A stretch of 64,000 nucleotides of DNA from Reticulitermes speratus (GCA_021186555.1 JAJKFL010000012.1:20161711-20225710); one strand, 5' to 3'; positions 1 to 9,950 are shown, numbered from the stretch's first letter. Translations and numbers: made by a program. Notes: generated by a model from the letters alone, not told the origin.

Positions 1-239
1 AAATGAGAATTTTGAAACATGACTGTGTCTACCAAATGATGTAATGGGCTTATCAATGATCCATTTCCTGCAAGATGACTCGCTGCACTCCTAAGTTTAC
101 AGGTGTACAAACGCTCTAGTGTAAATACATGGTCAACTTAGCAGAACGAAGGCAATTATCATACAGAAATACGGACATAAGAATTGCCAAAATATGATGA
201 CCAAACTAAGTAAGTAACTACATAACAACCTAAGTACTA

Positions 240-437
240 GACAGAACAGATTCCCTCTACTGTTATAATGTGTTGATCAGGATGTCAGCATAATCCCAAA
301 TTTACCAAACCCCAAAGTTCATACCCACAACCACAGCAGACTGCCCGTCTTCCCTATCCTCTGGCACACAAACTCAGCCCCCATTCTCACACTGTATTTG
401 GTAAAGACTGATATCAACATCTTCCCACCTACAACAA
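240..437. repeat. Intronic unit of the tandem exon duplication (exon-less copy at left edge)
   Basis: This stretch resembles 4770-4960 and 6300-6470: a run containing 'gttcataccca/gttcattccca', 'cttccctat' and 'aatatcaa(tatc)atcttcc' in the same order. In the other two places the stretch lies in introns of the coiled-coil gene, so the duplicated array probably extends beyond the left edge of the window. Confidence 0.5.
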
Positions 438-493
438 GGTTCTCCACTCAACAATTAAACCAACAAATGCACTTTATTTCCAAGTTATGTTCA

Positions 494-541
494 TTAACCC
501 TACACATGTTTCGGCTGCAACAGAGCCATCATCAGGGGTTC
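494..541 (-). ncRNA. Hammerhead-like ribozyme core, copy 1
   Basis: Read on the minus strand: CTGATGA (535-529), an extra T, a hairpin closed by GGC/GCC, GAAAC (512-508), a short self-complementary stem III, then the GTA cleavage triplet ending at 501. The flanks AACCC and GGGTT can pair as stem I. All conserved core bases are present; the single base between box 1 and stem II is unusual. Self-cleavage is not shown. Confidence 0.6.
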
Positions 542-784
542 AATGTCACGTTCACTTTAACATTCACCGTTCCACTTGGTTTCACCACTTATACACCACA
601 ATGTATGTCAATTTTCTGTTAACAGTTGATAACACTCACTGTTTCCATTTATACAACAGTGAGTGTTAACAACTGTTAACAGAAAATTGACATACATTGT
701 GGTGTATAAGTGGTGAAACCAAATGGAACAGTGAATTTTCAATTTCTTCAACAGTTCAACAGTGAATGTTAAAGTGAACATGAC

Positions 785-837
785 CTTGAACCACTGATGA
801 TGGCTCTGTTGCAGCCGAAACATGTGTAGGGTTAACC
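785..837 (+). ncRNA. Hammerhead-like ribozyme core, copy 2
   Basis: CTGATGA at 794-800, stem II hairpin, GAAAC at 817-821, stem III ACAT/GTGT and cleavage triplet GTA ending at 828. It is the inverted partner of copy 1. The base before box 1 is A instead of C, so stem I is weakened next to the core. The piggyBac-like insert begins just downstream at 836. Confidence 0.55.
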
Positions 838-2370
838 TTACGCTTCCGTGCGTATCATATATGACCCAGAAGGTATTTAAATCCCCCACGCTACTTTGCT
901 GCCTACGCCCTGATTCAGGTAGGCAAAGTGTATATCTGCAATCTCCTCCCACCTTAGAGGATATTTTTGACCTGCTTCACGTTCCGACCACTTTACCCCA
1001 GGATAGATCGCACGTAGTAACATTGAAGAGCCTTTATCGATCTGCTCTGGAAGCATAAGGAAGTTACGTAACTTGTTTTGCACTGCATAGGTGTTGGTTT
1101 GCTTTCAGTCGAATGAAAACGACCGCTTGGTGAAAGAGCGACTCACTTGTACGAGTTTTATATCATATGGCTGAGCTAGACATAGGCGTAGTGATTCACA
1201 CAAGTTTCCTACTGTGTAGTTAGCTTTAGTGAGGAAAAAAAACAAACAAACTTTACACGGACGACGTGAAAGTGCGATTCACACACAGACTTGTAGTTCA
1301 GATGCTACAGCTCAATGCGTATGGTTCATGAATATAAAATTTTTCTAATGTGTAGTTAGCTCCAGAGAAAATGAAAGCAAAATAAACTGGACTAGTCATA
1401 AGGACCCTTGTGCTATCGCAGGCAGAGGGTTCTATTTCGCTGAGAAGAAATATTACGTCAACCATCCTGACAGAAGGATTTCGTGTGCAAAAATGTACTA
1501 TAACTCTACTGTCATTATTCCAATAAAAACGCCAAACAAATCCTTTTATATTATTTTTAAGCGCTATTTGTCTGAAAATTAAAACGTTCAATTGTTTCTT
1601 GAATGCGAGAATTTCTCTTTGTCTTCTGATATTTCATTTTAGGTTCAAAAATAGGTTTAGTATGTCTGTGATGTTGGAGACTGTTTCAGGATATACTTCT
1701 GTTTTGCTAAAAGCGGTGTGGAATGTTCTTGCAATCAGTGACGCCATAAAACCTTCCAATGTTTAGACTGCTAGCTGAGGCTAGAGTTACGTTTGTGCAT
1801 GCTTCAGATAAATAAACTGTGTTCATTGAGTAGGAGAGACGAGATATCAGTAAGGATACAAGCTGACATTTTATAAAGCGCTTGCTAAACGCCTGTTTCA
1901 AAACAGAGATGTCTCGAACAGCCCCAAATATGACGACATAAACTGCAAATTCATACAAATAAGGAACATTATTGTGTGTATTTAGGCAGTAAGGATACAA
2001 GCTGACTTTATAAATCGCACTGCTAAAAGCGTGTTTCATAATAGATGTCGATAACAGCCCAAATAAGACGACATAAACTGCAAATTCACAAGAATACGGA
2101 ACTTTATTGTGTGTATATAAGGAGCAAGGATACAAGCTGAATTTATAAAGCGCTCTGCTAAAAGCCTGTTTCATTTTCTACAAAATAGAAGCAATTCCAT
2201 TATTTTATCTCTTCTAGATCAAATAATATTAATTTTTTTAACGAAATGCGCAAAAATTTAAAGGGCCAACGCGGGGACCGCAGACCTGCTACGCAGGGCT
2301 TGTGCAGTAAAGTAGGCCAATTATCTCGATTTAAAGGGCAACTCGAGAAAATAACTCCGTACGCTAAAGG
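836..2370. mobile_element. piggyBac-like insertion (TTAA target duplication), non-coding
   Basis: The insert interrupts the right arm of a palindrome whose intact left arm shows the empty site. TTAA occurs on both sides (832-835 and 2371-2374) where the left arm has one TTAA. The insert begins CCTTACGC and, read from the other end, CCTTTAGC. TTAA duplication plus CCYT termini is the piggyBac signature. No transposase was found in 1535 bp, so it is MITE-like or a deletion derivative. Bases near 840-1020 resemble, on the minus strand, the body of the B-type SINE seen elsewhere here, so it may have captured or been entered by a SINE. Confidence 0.65.
1850..2175. repeat. Tandem repeat, about 138-bp unit, 2.4 copies, inside the piggyBac-like insert
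   Basis: The phrase AAGGATACAAGCTGA recurs near 1852, 1987 and 2127. Each copy is followed by a GC-containing block with CGCTxTGCTAAA and then ATAAACTGCAAATTCA. The units differ by scattered substitutions. A 155-codon minus-strand open frame crosses them, but it merely translates the repeat. Confidence 0.7.
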
Positions 2371-2902
2371 TTAATGAACATAACTAAGAAATAAAGTGCA
2401 TTTGTTGATTTAATTGTTGAATGTTATCAAAATGCACGGTGAACACAACGTAAAAAAAACGGTTCTCCACTGTTTTCCTAACAAACTCTTCTCTCATATG
2501 CTTCCTACATACCACTAAATACTGGATTAAACATGAGATGTGTAAAAGTTGCATTTCAATTACATCAGCAAGGGGGAAGCTACCTAAGTTATGAACACAT
2601 GTGTACGAGCATGCATGCGCGCACGCACACACACACAGAAACTCAAAATAAGAATTTGCCTAAAATGTCAAATGTGACTCTGGAAAATGTGTCTTGCAAC
2701 TGGTAATGATATGGTAATGCATTTAACTGCAAGCACTTAAATTATTCTTAATAAAATAGCTTTAAATCTCATACCAGATGCACCAGGGCAGGCTGACAAT
2801 TCACATTCAGATAATCCTCTGGCACGCCACAAATAATAGGATCTGATAATACTGTACACTTGATGCATGTTGGCAACACTGACCTTAATTGCTTTCATTT
2901 AC

Positions 2903-3109
2903 CTTCTGCAGCTTCTAGTTCCAGTTCAAGAGGATTTCCTTCTCCTTCTCACGAGCCTTCATCTTGGACTCCAACTGCTTCTTCAGTTTGTTGTTGGCAA
3001 CCTTGACAGCATTGAGCTCATTTTTCAGTTGCCGCTTCTCATTCATGCAGAATTTCATATCTTCTCGATGCTTCTTGTCTTCATTCTTCATCTGTCCTTC
3101 CAAGTTCTT
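2903..3109 (-). CDS. Coiled-coil exon with in-frame stop (most 3' of four)
   Basis: Phase-0 exon of 207 bp. The acceptor at 3111-3110 follows a pyrimidine run, and the donor is AAG|GTAAAT at 2903/2902. It encodes a Lys/Glu-rich segment (KNLEGQMKNEDKKHRED...) of coiled-coil character. Its frame meets TAG at 2917-2915, four codons before a good donor. The three sister exons read straight through to their donors. Shifting by one base just before the stop gives LELELEAAE, so either a nonsense change or a small indel may have broken this copy. It may be a terminal or a dead exon. Host protein family not recognised. Confidence 0.55.
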
Positions 3110-5200
3110 CTGCAATGATGGGAAAGATAAAATATCAGTATGTTGCAAATGTACTGAACATAAATTTGTGACACACAGTTTCAGTATCAAATTGCAACAC
3201 AAGTTTCCAAATGTGAATGAAGTGAAAGAGCATTCAACATTTCAGTTCACATTTGATACTAATTACTGATTTATGGTATGGGCTGGATGGTGATGAATCC
3301 AGGATCCATTCACAATACAGTCAAATAAATATTCCTCACTTCTGCACACCAACATGACCAGACTTTGGGCCCATACAGCCTCTTATCCAGCAAGTTCTAA
3401 GGGAAATTCCCCAGAGGTGGAAGCGGAATACAAGCGTACATCTTGTGCCAACTTTAAGAACGAGTGTACCTATGCTTCCACTCCCACATTTCATCTTCAT
3501 GCGGTGGTAACATACTAAGCACAAGGACTAGCCTGTTTAAATTTTACCTTATGCTGAATTAAGGGAAACTCATCTTCACTTAGAGAATTTCATTGGGAGA
3601 AAACTTACGCTACTGATAAATTAACAGTGTTCACACTCAAGAAATTCACACCATCCCAAATAAATCCGAATGCAATAATCAGCTAAAATAGGAGGCCTCT
3701 TTGCACATCTAGGCATAGGACGTACTGATTATTAAAAACACATGTTAAAGGAACAAGGTGTAAAGGCAACAGCAGGACTCATTTAACCTGTTACAAGGAA
3801 CAGTGGTAACATCTCTTATAGGCAGTACTGAATATTTGGGCTGCTTAATATTTTATCACCATCAACAAAGGGAAGCCAGTCAGCTCTTCTCCTTAGGATA
3901 TTCAAAAGAGCTTCTCTTCACAAATATTTACTTAAAATTCCATTTAATAATATCCTCCTGCTGAACCCAGGTTTTTCAAATGTCCCCTATTATATGTACT
4001 TTCAAATGAATGCCTGTATTGGAAAAATTTAGATATATGTGGACATGAACATACAATGATCATTGATAAACTATATGTTTCATCTCTCATGCAAGGCAGC
4101 GAAGAGGCAGCAATGTTTGCCAGTCTCCAAGGATATCTTTTATCAAATGATGAGTTAGGGACTATATAAGGAGTCATAATATTTTTCTATGTCTTATTCC
4201 CAATGTTTACTATGCCACTTGCTTCTTCTGTTTTCTCCAATGTCTCCAAACATATTGTGTTTATGTGCAACACAGTTTGAAATCTGGTCATGAGCACAAA
4301 CTACTCGGCTGATAAAGTGCAGAGCATTACTTCTTCGTTTGCTCCTTACATGTCTATATGACATCACATTTAGACATGGGCACAAAATTACATTTTTATG
4401 TGGTGGTCTGTTCTGAATATAATGCCTGTGAACCACATGACATGCCGAGTGATTCTACAACAGCTAACATGTTGGAAAATAGTTTTGTGGCTGCTGCATC
4501 CCATGGGGACAGCTCATATAGCCTGTCACGTAACTCTTACGCTGTCACTGACCCTGTGGAAGTTGCTGCGCTTCCACTTGCAGCTGGGATTACATTTATT
4601 TTGTATGTCTGGGTGTTAGGCATTCCCAATCCTGTCACATTTCATCTAGGACCAAGTGCTGCAATCTGTACTTTCCCTTCAGAACTTCCAACCAAAACAT
4701 TGAAATGTACAAGTTTTCAGCTTCTATTGTGGCCACAGACAGAGTAGGTATTTGTTCCCCAATATTTATTAAAGCTAAAAGTTCATTCCCACATTCACAA
4801 CAGCCTGCAAGTCTTCCCTATTCCAAGCTAAAAAATTCAGTCCAACATCTCAAACTATACTAAGTAAAAATTCAATATCAATATCATCCCAAGTTTTCCA
4901 AGTTCTTCCTACTCAATGTGTCTACGAATTTCCCTTCTCTCATGCTCATGCTAAATGCCCCTCAACAGTGCGTTAAAAGTCAGCTGTATTAGTGAGTCAC
5001 TGATTCAGGATTACAGGCACTTGTTACGGTAACACATGTAAGCTGCAAGCACGTAAATTATTTTTAATTAACAAAGCTCTAAAATTTATCTCCCAAGTAT
5101 TAGGCACACTGATAAGTTTCATTTATATGGTCCTGTGATAAGCCACAAATAACACGACCTGATAATACTGTAGAGCCAGACGCATGCAAGAAACACTTAC

Positions 5201-5317
5201 CCTAACTGACTGCAGTTCCTTGATGTGGCTCTGTAGAACATTCTTCTCCTTCTTATGGTTCTCTCTTTCCATTTTAATCTCCGACTCCCAGCTCTTCTTC
5301 GACGTCATGTTGCTTTT
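5201..5317 (-). CDS. Coiled-coil exon, unrecognised gene
   Basis: Phase-0 exon of 117 bp (39 codons), acceptor CTTTAG and donor AGG|GTAAGT. The peptide begins KSNMTSKKSWESEIKMERE and ends HIKELQSVR. It is highly charged with heptad-like spacing and no catalytic motif. It lies in the same duplicated unit type as its neighbours: similar intron text follows each donor ('ggcc(g)caaataacacga' near 5145, 5970 and 6680 on the plus strand). Confidence 0.6.
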
Positions 5318-5604
5318 CTAAAGAAAATAGTAAGACACAATAAATTAATCTGTTCAAAAATCCTTCAACATAAATCTGAGATACACAGCTCCAGTACCAA
5401 ACTGGCCACATAATTTCCCAACTGTAAACAAAGTGAAAGGAAAATTTGACATTTTAATTCACATGTGGCATAAATTATTGACTTGGCTATGGACTAGAAG
5501 GAAGTGAACTGAGGATCCATTCACAACTGAGTAAGATACTGTTTCCTCTCCAAAACAGCAAACTTTTCCTACTTAAGTGTGTAGGAATTTCTTCCCTCAT
5601 ATGT

Positions 5605-5748
5605 GTGCCATGTCAACCAGTAAAGCAAAGTCGGTATAGCGACATCCTAAGGGCTGAACAGATCACGGTGCAAACCCCGGTGTGGGCAAGATTTTCTGCA
5701 CCCATCCAGAATAACCCAGAGGCCCACCCAGCCTCCCGCACATTGAAG
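5605..5748 (+). mobile_element. SINE fragment, family B (head only)
   Basis: A tRNA-like head ('agtcggtatagcgac', then 'caaaccccggtgtgggcaagatttt') is followed by 'cagaggcccacccagcct'. This matches the 5' half of the family-B SINEs near 39.6, 49.5 and 51.7 kb. The 3' half is missing. Confidence 0.5.
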
Positions 5749-6018
5749 TGAAGGGAGAATTTTTGACATACCAGTTTATGTTTTGTACTGATTACTGACT
5801 TGACTACGGGCTGGATAAAGTCAAATTAAGGATCCATTCATGGCAAGGTGAGATAGTGTTCACTTCACCACAATGATAAGATCAGTTTTTGGCCTAAGCA
5901 GCCTCATATCCACATATAAAAAGTATTGGTCAGGCTGACTATTTTCATTCAGATGGTCCTGTGATAGGCCAAAATAACAGCACCCAATAATACAGCACAG
6001 TCAGATGCATGTACTCAC

Positions 6019-6198
6019 CTTCATGGCCCGCATAGAATCCTTCAGTTCCTGGTTGCGTTGTATAAGGAACCTCTTCTCTTTCTCATGCATCTTTTCCATG
6101 CTCTTCAAATCCGTGTCACACTTCTCCTTCAATTTCTTCACTGCCTCCAGTTCCTTTCCTCTTCCTTCGTGGTCTCTCTTCAACCTGCTATTGCTGAT
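6019..6198 (-). CDS. Coiled-coil exon, unrecognised gene
   Basis: Phase-0 exon of 180 bp (60 codons), acceptor ATTAG and donor AAG|GTGAGT. It encodes ISNSRLKRDHEGRGKELEAV onward to NQELKDSMRAMK, rich in Lys, Glu and Leu and predicted by eye to be continuous coiled coil. It joins in frame to the exons on both sides. Alternatives include a myosin-tail-like or centrosomal coiled-coil protein, but composition alone cannot decide. Confidence 0.6.
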
Positions 6199-6738
6199 CT
6201 AATGGGGGAAAATAACAAAATGTAAGATATTAATGTATGCAAAAATCATTCAAATTCAATGTCAGATATACAGCTCCAGTATCAAAGCACAATATTTACT
6301 GAACCCAAAACTCAACTCCCATATTCACACCATCCTGCTAGTCTTCCCTAACCTGAGCTACAAAAATTCAGTCCACATTCTCATATAATACATTTTAAAT
6401 ATCCCATATCGATATCTTCTCCTCTATTAGAAGGGCTTCCAAGTTTTTCCTATCAAAACTGTGTAAGAATTTCTCTTCTCTCATATATGTGCTACATGAA
6501 TACCCCCAGTCAGCTAGCATAAGCTGTGTAAATGAGCCATCAAGTTGGGAATAAAGGCAATTGTTAAGGTACTGCATTTAGCTGGAAGCATTTAAAGTAT
6601 TTATATACACACAGCTTCAAAATGTATCCAAGAAGTATTGGGCAGGCTAACGATTTTCATTCAGATGATCCTGTGATAGGCCGCAAATAACACGACATTG
6701 TAACACTGCAGATTAAGATGTACGTGGGAAAGACTCAC

Positions 6739-6846
6739 CTTCAGGGCGCGGATGTCATTCTTCACTACCCTGTATCGATCCGCGAGGGCTCTCTTCTCCC
6801 TGCTATATCTATCTTCGAGCATCTTCATCTGAGTCTCATAATACTC
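6739..6846 (-). CDS. Coiled-coil exon, unrecognised gene (most 5' seen)
   Basis: Phase-0 exon of 108 bp (36 codons), acceptor CATTAG and donor AAG|GTGAGT. It encodes EYYETQMKMLEDRYSREKRA through DIRALK. No start codon or promoter for this gene was found between here and 9.9 kb, so upstream exons may be further off or missed. The gene is transcribed away from MCMBP, in a divergent arrangement. Confidence 0.6.
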
Positions 6847-7303
6847 CTAATGAAAGAAAAGATAAGCCACAGCAGGTTAATGTGTGTAAAAACCACGCCA
6901 CTTAAATATGAAATATACAGATTCAGTATCACACTGGCCACATAATTTCCCAGTTACAAAGAGAAAGGGGAATTTTAGATACTTTAAATCATATCTAGTA
7001 CTAATTATTCACTTGGCTATGGACTGGAATGAGATGAATCAAGGATCTATTCATGGCACCCTTCCTGATATTTCTTTGTCATTTTGTAGGCCAGAAGTTT
7101 ACCATCCACTGAATGGAAAATCTTGTCATTAAATTTAGCACAGAACCACTCTATGTTGTGCTTGATCATTAAAACTCCTAAATATATAAACATCCAAGCA
7201 GTTCGGGTTCTTTCATTTTGTATTAAGTATGTGGATATGTCCAGAATTGAGGCTAGAAACACATAAAAGTGTTTCAAAAGCGGAACTTGGTGGCAAATAA
7301 CAC

Positions 7304-7384
7304 AGGACCTCAATTACATCTGTTTTTGTATCAGTGTTTGCAGGCGACAAACACTGATACAAAAACAGATGTAATGGAGGTCCT
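7304..7384. repeat. Near-perfect 81-nt hairpin
   Basis: Arms 7314-7340 and 7348-7374 are perfectly complementary over 27 bp around a 7-nt loop. The outer 8-bp arms AGGACCTC and GAGGTCCT extend the stem with only a 2-base mismatch. No TA or TTAA flanks were seen. It could be a young foldback element or a hairpin RNA source. Confidence 0.8.
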
Positions 7385-7389
7385 TTAGG

Positions 7390-8730
7390 GAAGTCTTTGG
7401 AAATAGTATTAAATAAAATTGTTCATTGTACAAGAAGGCTGCTCCGTAACAGCTTTGTTACATCTGTAAAGTGTATTGGTGCCATAGCCTCCAGGTTTAT
7501 TAATGTAGGAAATCATTTGTGCTGTAATACTTGTAGCCAGTGTCATTGGACTAGAATCCCAGGCTGCCATGTGTGTCTTACCTACAAATAACCATCGTGA
7601 TCACACAACATAAAAGTACTGTGTGTGGCCTGTGAAATGTAGATTGTGTTTCGAACACTGAAGATGTTGGACCACATTTCCTCATGTCTTTGAGGTAAAT
7701 TGTAATCCTTTATTTAAATTGTAATGCTTTATTAACATGGATAGATTTAAACACTACCAGTTAAATGCCTATCTGACTGGAGTGATGTCAGACATGTCTC
7801 AGCATACACACCCACTTTAAGCTGCTCCCCAATTGTCACATGTACTGTGTACTACTTCTCTGTTTCTGTACTCCTGAGATTCTAATTGCAAAACCCCAGT
7901 CATGTGAGTCATTTGTTATTTCTGTGTTTGTGTATATTGTTTGTATCTTTCATTAAGTATCCATGCTTTAAATAATATTGTTCACTTCTACAAGGGAACT
8001 AATGGTCTTATATTTCGAGCTCTTGGCTACCGGTGTGGGGTTTGAAATATTGGTGCAGGGGATGGGGGGTGAAGAGCAATAGCTGCTTTAATTAACGTAT
8101 ATCAGATGTAAGCTATCATGTGTTAAAATAAAGTTGCACCTGTGCTTAATTAAGAGTCATAGCATGAAAGTACATGAGGTACCCAACGCATTCTTTAATC
8201 GACACTGGGTAGAAATTATTGGATAGTGTCATATATGACCACAGTGTACGTAAACATTATTGACTTTATGTATTGAAATTGTACGTACACTCCAAATGTT
8301 CTGCTATAATTATATCACCCAAAACATGCAGGGGTCTTGCATTAAGCATGAAGGAGGGGATTACATAGCTGGCTGTCCTTTCTGACCTATAGAGAGGTTA
8401 GCCACATCTCAGACAGGTGTTGCTGATACCTTGTCAATGTCACAAGGGATGAACGACTGTGTGAAGCTATGATGTCATTATGACGTAAGGGTCTGCGGGC
8501 AAGACCGTATGGGATAATAATGTAAGTTTCGACCAACAGCTTCACATGACCACACCCAAGACCCCTCTATTATGACGTATAGTTTTCACACGACACCTCC
8601 CTAATTCCTTACAACTGATGTATTTGTAGCACAGCGGGACACTCCAGTACTTTCACCTCTGTTATTGACAACTCTGGTACATTGCAGTCATTCAACTTGT
8701 AACCTGTAATATTTTCATTAATAAATATAT
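7390..8730. other. No gene seen
   Basis: AT-rich sequence with frequent stops on both strands. No splice-bounded coding segment, repeat array or recognisable element was found. Confidence 0.5.
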
Positions 8731-8734
8731 ATTT

Positions 8735-8998
8735 TTTGTATGGCTCGACAGCCCTATATGGGCCTGGGCCTCCTCGTTTCGTCGAGGTTTCATGGTCACA
8801 CACATTTGAGACACACCACAGTCGGTAGGACTCCTCTGGACGAGGGACCAGCTCGTCGCAGAGACCTCTACCTGACATCACACAACACTCACAAGAGACA
8901 GACATCCATGCCCCCGGTGAGATTCGAACCCACAATCCTATTAAGCAAGAGGCCGAAGACCCACGCTTTAGACCGCACGGCCACTGGGATCGGCTAAT
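8735..8998 (-). mobile_element. tRNA-derived SINE, family A
   Basis: Read on the minus strand, the head GCCGATCCCAGTGGCCGTGC is followed by a B box, GGGTTCGAATC, then 'gggggcatggatgt', 'ctcttgtgagtgttg', 'cagaggagtcctaccga' and a tail with 'gaggaggccc'. A second copy at 63426-63690 matches along the whole length, which fixes the ends. The head is class-II tRNA-like (Ser/Leu type) and supplies the Pol III promoter. Not a functional tRNA gene. Confidence 0.8.
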
Positions 8999-8999
8999 A

Positions 9000-9020
9000 A
9001 ATATATATATATATATATTT
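9000..9020. repeat. (TA)n microsatellite
   Basis: An alternating AT run next to the 5' boundary of the family-A SINE. Confidence 0.8.
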
Positions 9021-9384
9021 GTGTCAAACCATCCACAAGTAGACTTGGAAGTTATTCCTTAAGTGTCCTAACGGACACATCATCAGACTCCGCTCAGTCT
9101 ACAAGAAGATCCAACCACCAGTTCCTGGTATATAACAGCTGTGATCTGAATGTTTATTTTGACAGTCTCTTATATAAAGCGATGGTTGTAAAAACATCAA
9201 AGATTTAAACTAATTACTCACAGTGGTCTCGTCTTATACAGCTTAATCAGACAGGTGTCACTGTGACTGAAAGAATTTCTGGAAACTCAGAAGTTCTTAC
9301 TCAGTTTAGAGCAATCCAAGTCACTCATGAAAGCTATACATAAAGATATACATAAATCAGAGGCATGCTGTATATTTCTAATTT

Positions 9385-9605
9385 CAAATTTACACTTCCT
9401 TTAACGTCCAGCTTTCACATAAATACAGCAGTGCTGGGAAGACTACTGTCTGCACTAAACTTTTGTGTTCGACGAAAGTCCCGAGTCTTCCATCATTTTT
9501 GTCAATTTTGCCATTTCTGCTTTGCGTTTCTTGATCTAGTCATAGATATAGTCGTCACGGGTGATGAGAGCCCCTAAGAACTTGTAGCTAGAAATCTGCG
9601 GTTAC
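9385..9605 (-). pseudogene. LINE reverse-transcriptase fragment
   Basis: On the minus strand one frame reads QISSYKFLGALITRDDYIYD, then a stop, then IKKRKAEMAKLTKMMEDSG. After a frame change it reads VVFPALLYLCESWTLK. This order (YLG..IT.D, then KI..A, then the LLYxxESWT motif) is the C-terminal end of non-LTR reverse transcriptases. It has two stops and a frameshift. It lies about 220 bp upstream of the MCMBP E2F site, marking the 5' limit of the conserved promoter. Confidence 0.65.
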
Positions 9606-9824
9606 TGTCAAGTGGACGTTACCTACCTGTAATCCGTGGTATATACGGTGTGCTAAGCACAGGGTATTTTGCAGGGTTCTGAGCCACTATTTTCGTCATA
9701 GCCGTGGATAATGGATAACATCCTTTCCGATACCCGAGGTTAAACTGAACAAGCATCGGTCTCCCGGCGCTCTATTAGTAGTAATCTGTGGTGCGTGTGG
9801 CCATGCGCGTGTCTGTGTTGGGAC

Positions 9825-9836
9825 TTTTGGCGCCAA
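9825..9836 (+). promoter_or_regulatory. E2F/DP palindrome in the MCMBP promoter
   Basis: TTTTGGCGCCAA matches the E2F consensus TTTSSCGC on both strands. It lies in a short CpG-containing patch (about 9740-9860) within an otherwise CpG-poor locus, 108 bp upstream of the proposed MCMBP ATG. E2F controls S-phase genes, and MCMBP is a replication factor whose plant orthologue ETG1 was named as an E2F target. No TATA box was seen; initiation is probably around 9840-9900. Confidence 0.7.
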
Positions 9837-9943
9837 TATTGTCGTCTGTTGCGAAGAGCATTATATTGTTTGTTTTGTAGCTGACGAATTAAAGAAAAGC
9901 TGAAGCTGTAGTTCACTTGTGTTCCAAACCTTCAGTAAGAATT

Positions 9944-9950
9944 ATGGAAG
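9944..9950 (+). CDS. MCMBP: Proposed 7-nt first coding exon of MCMBP (ATG GAA G)
   Basis: The exon at 12294 opens with two bases of a split codon, so an upstream exon ending in phase 1 is required. ATGGAAG|GTAGGG at 9944 has an ATG, phase 1 and a consensus donor. It sits directly downstream of the E2F patch. The joined start would be [14 protein letters not shown]. The N-terminus is shorter than in vertebrate MCMBP. An alternative is a missed exon between 9.95 and 12.29 kb. Confidence 0.5.

Larger units (their letters stand above)
438..2471. mobile_element. Palindromic hammerhead-bearing retroelement with 11-bp TSD, split by a nested insertion
   Basis: The element is bounded by an exact direct repeat, GGTTCTCCACT, at 438-448 and 2461-2471, read as a target-site duplication. 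Inside is a large inverted repeat centred near 655, whose inner arms (about 590-715) are almost perfectly complementary around a roughly 11-nt loop. Each arm carries a hammerhead-like core (minus at about 494-541, plus at about 785-837) and an outer segment containing GTGCATTTGTTGRTTTAAT. The right arm stops at 835 and resumes at 2371 after a 1.5-kb insert. The right end is A-rich (about 2452-2459), as expected for retroposition. Without the insert the element is about 470 bp. No protein is encoded. Similar ribozyme-bearing, TSD-flanked units are known from Penelope-like elements and retrozymes; assignment to either is inference. Confidence 0.75.
2760..7100 (-). repeat. Tandemly duplicated exon-intron units of the coiled-coil gene
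   Basis: Each of the four exons sits in a unit with shared flanks: 'tgataatactgtag/caca' and 'gatgcatg' beside the donor; 'cagtatcaaa' and 'ttcacat..' beyond the acceptor; and 'aggatccattcac/tgg' about 200-250 bp further (near 3300, 5515, 5830 and 7035). Copies differ widely, so the duplications are old. Exon sizes differ (207, 117, 180, 108 bp) but all are phase 0-0, so gain or loss of a unit keeps frame. Confidence 0.6.

Noticed and set aside
1707-2174. 155-codon minus-strand frame
   Set aside because: It lies wholly in the 138-bp tandem repeat inside a TTAA-flanked insert; the open frame follows from repeated stop-free units.
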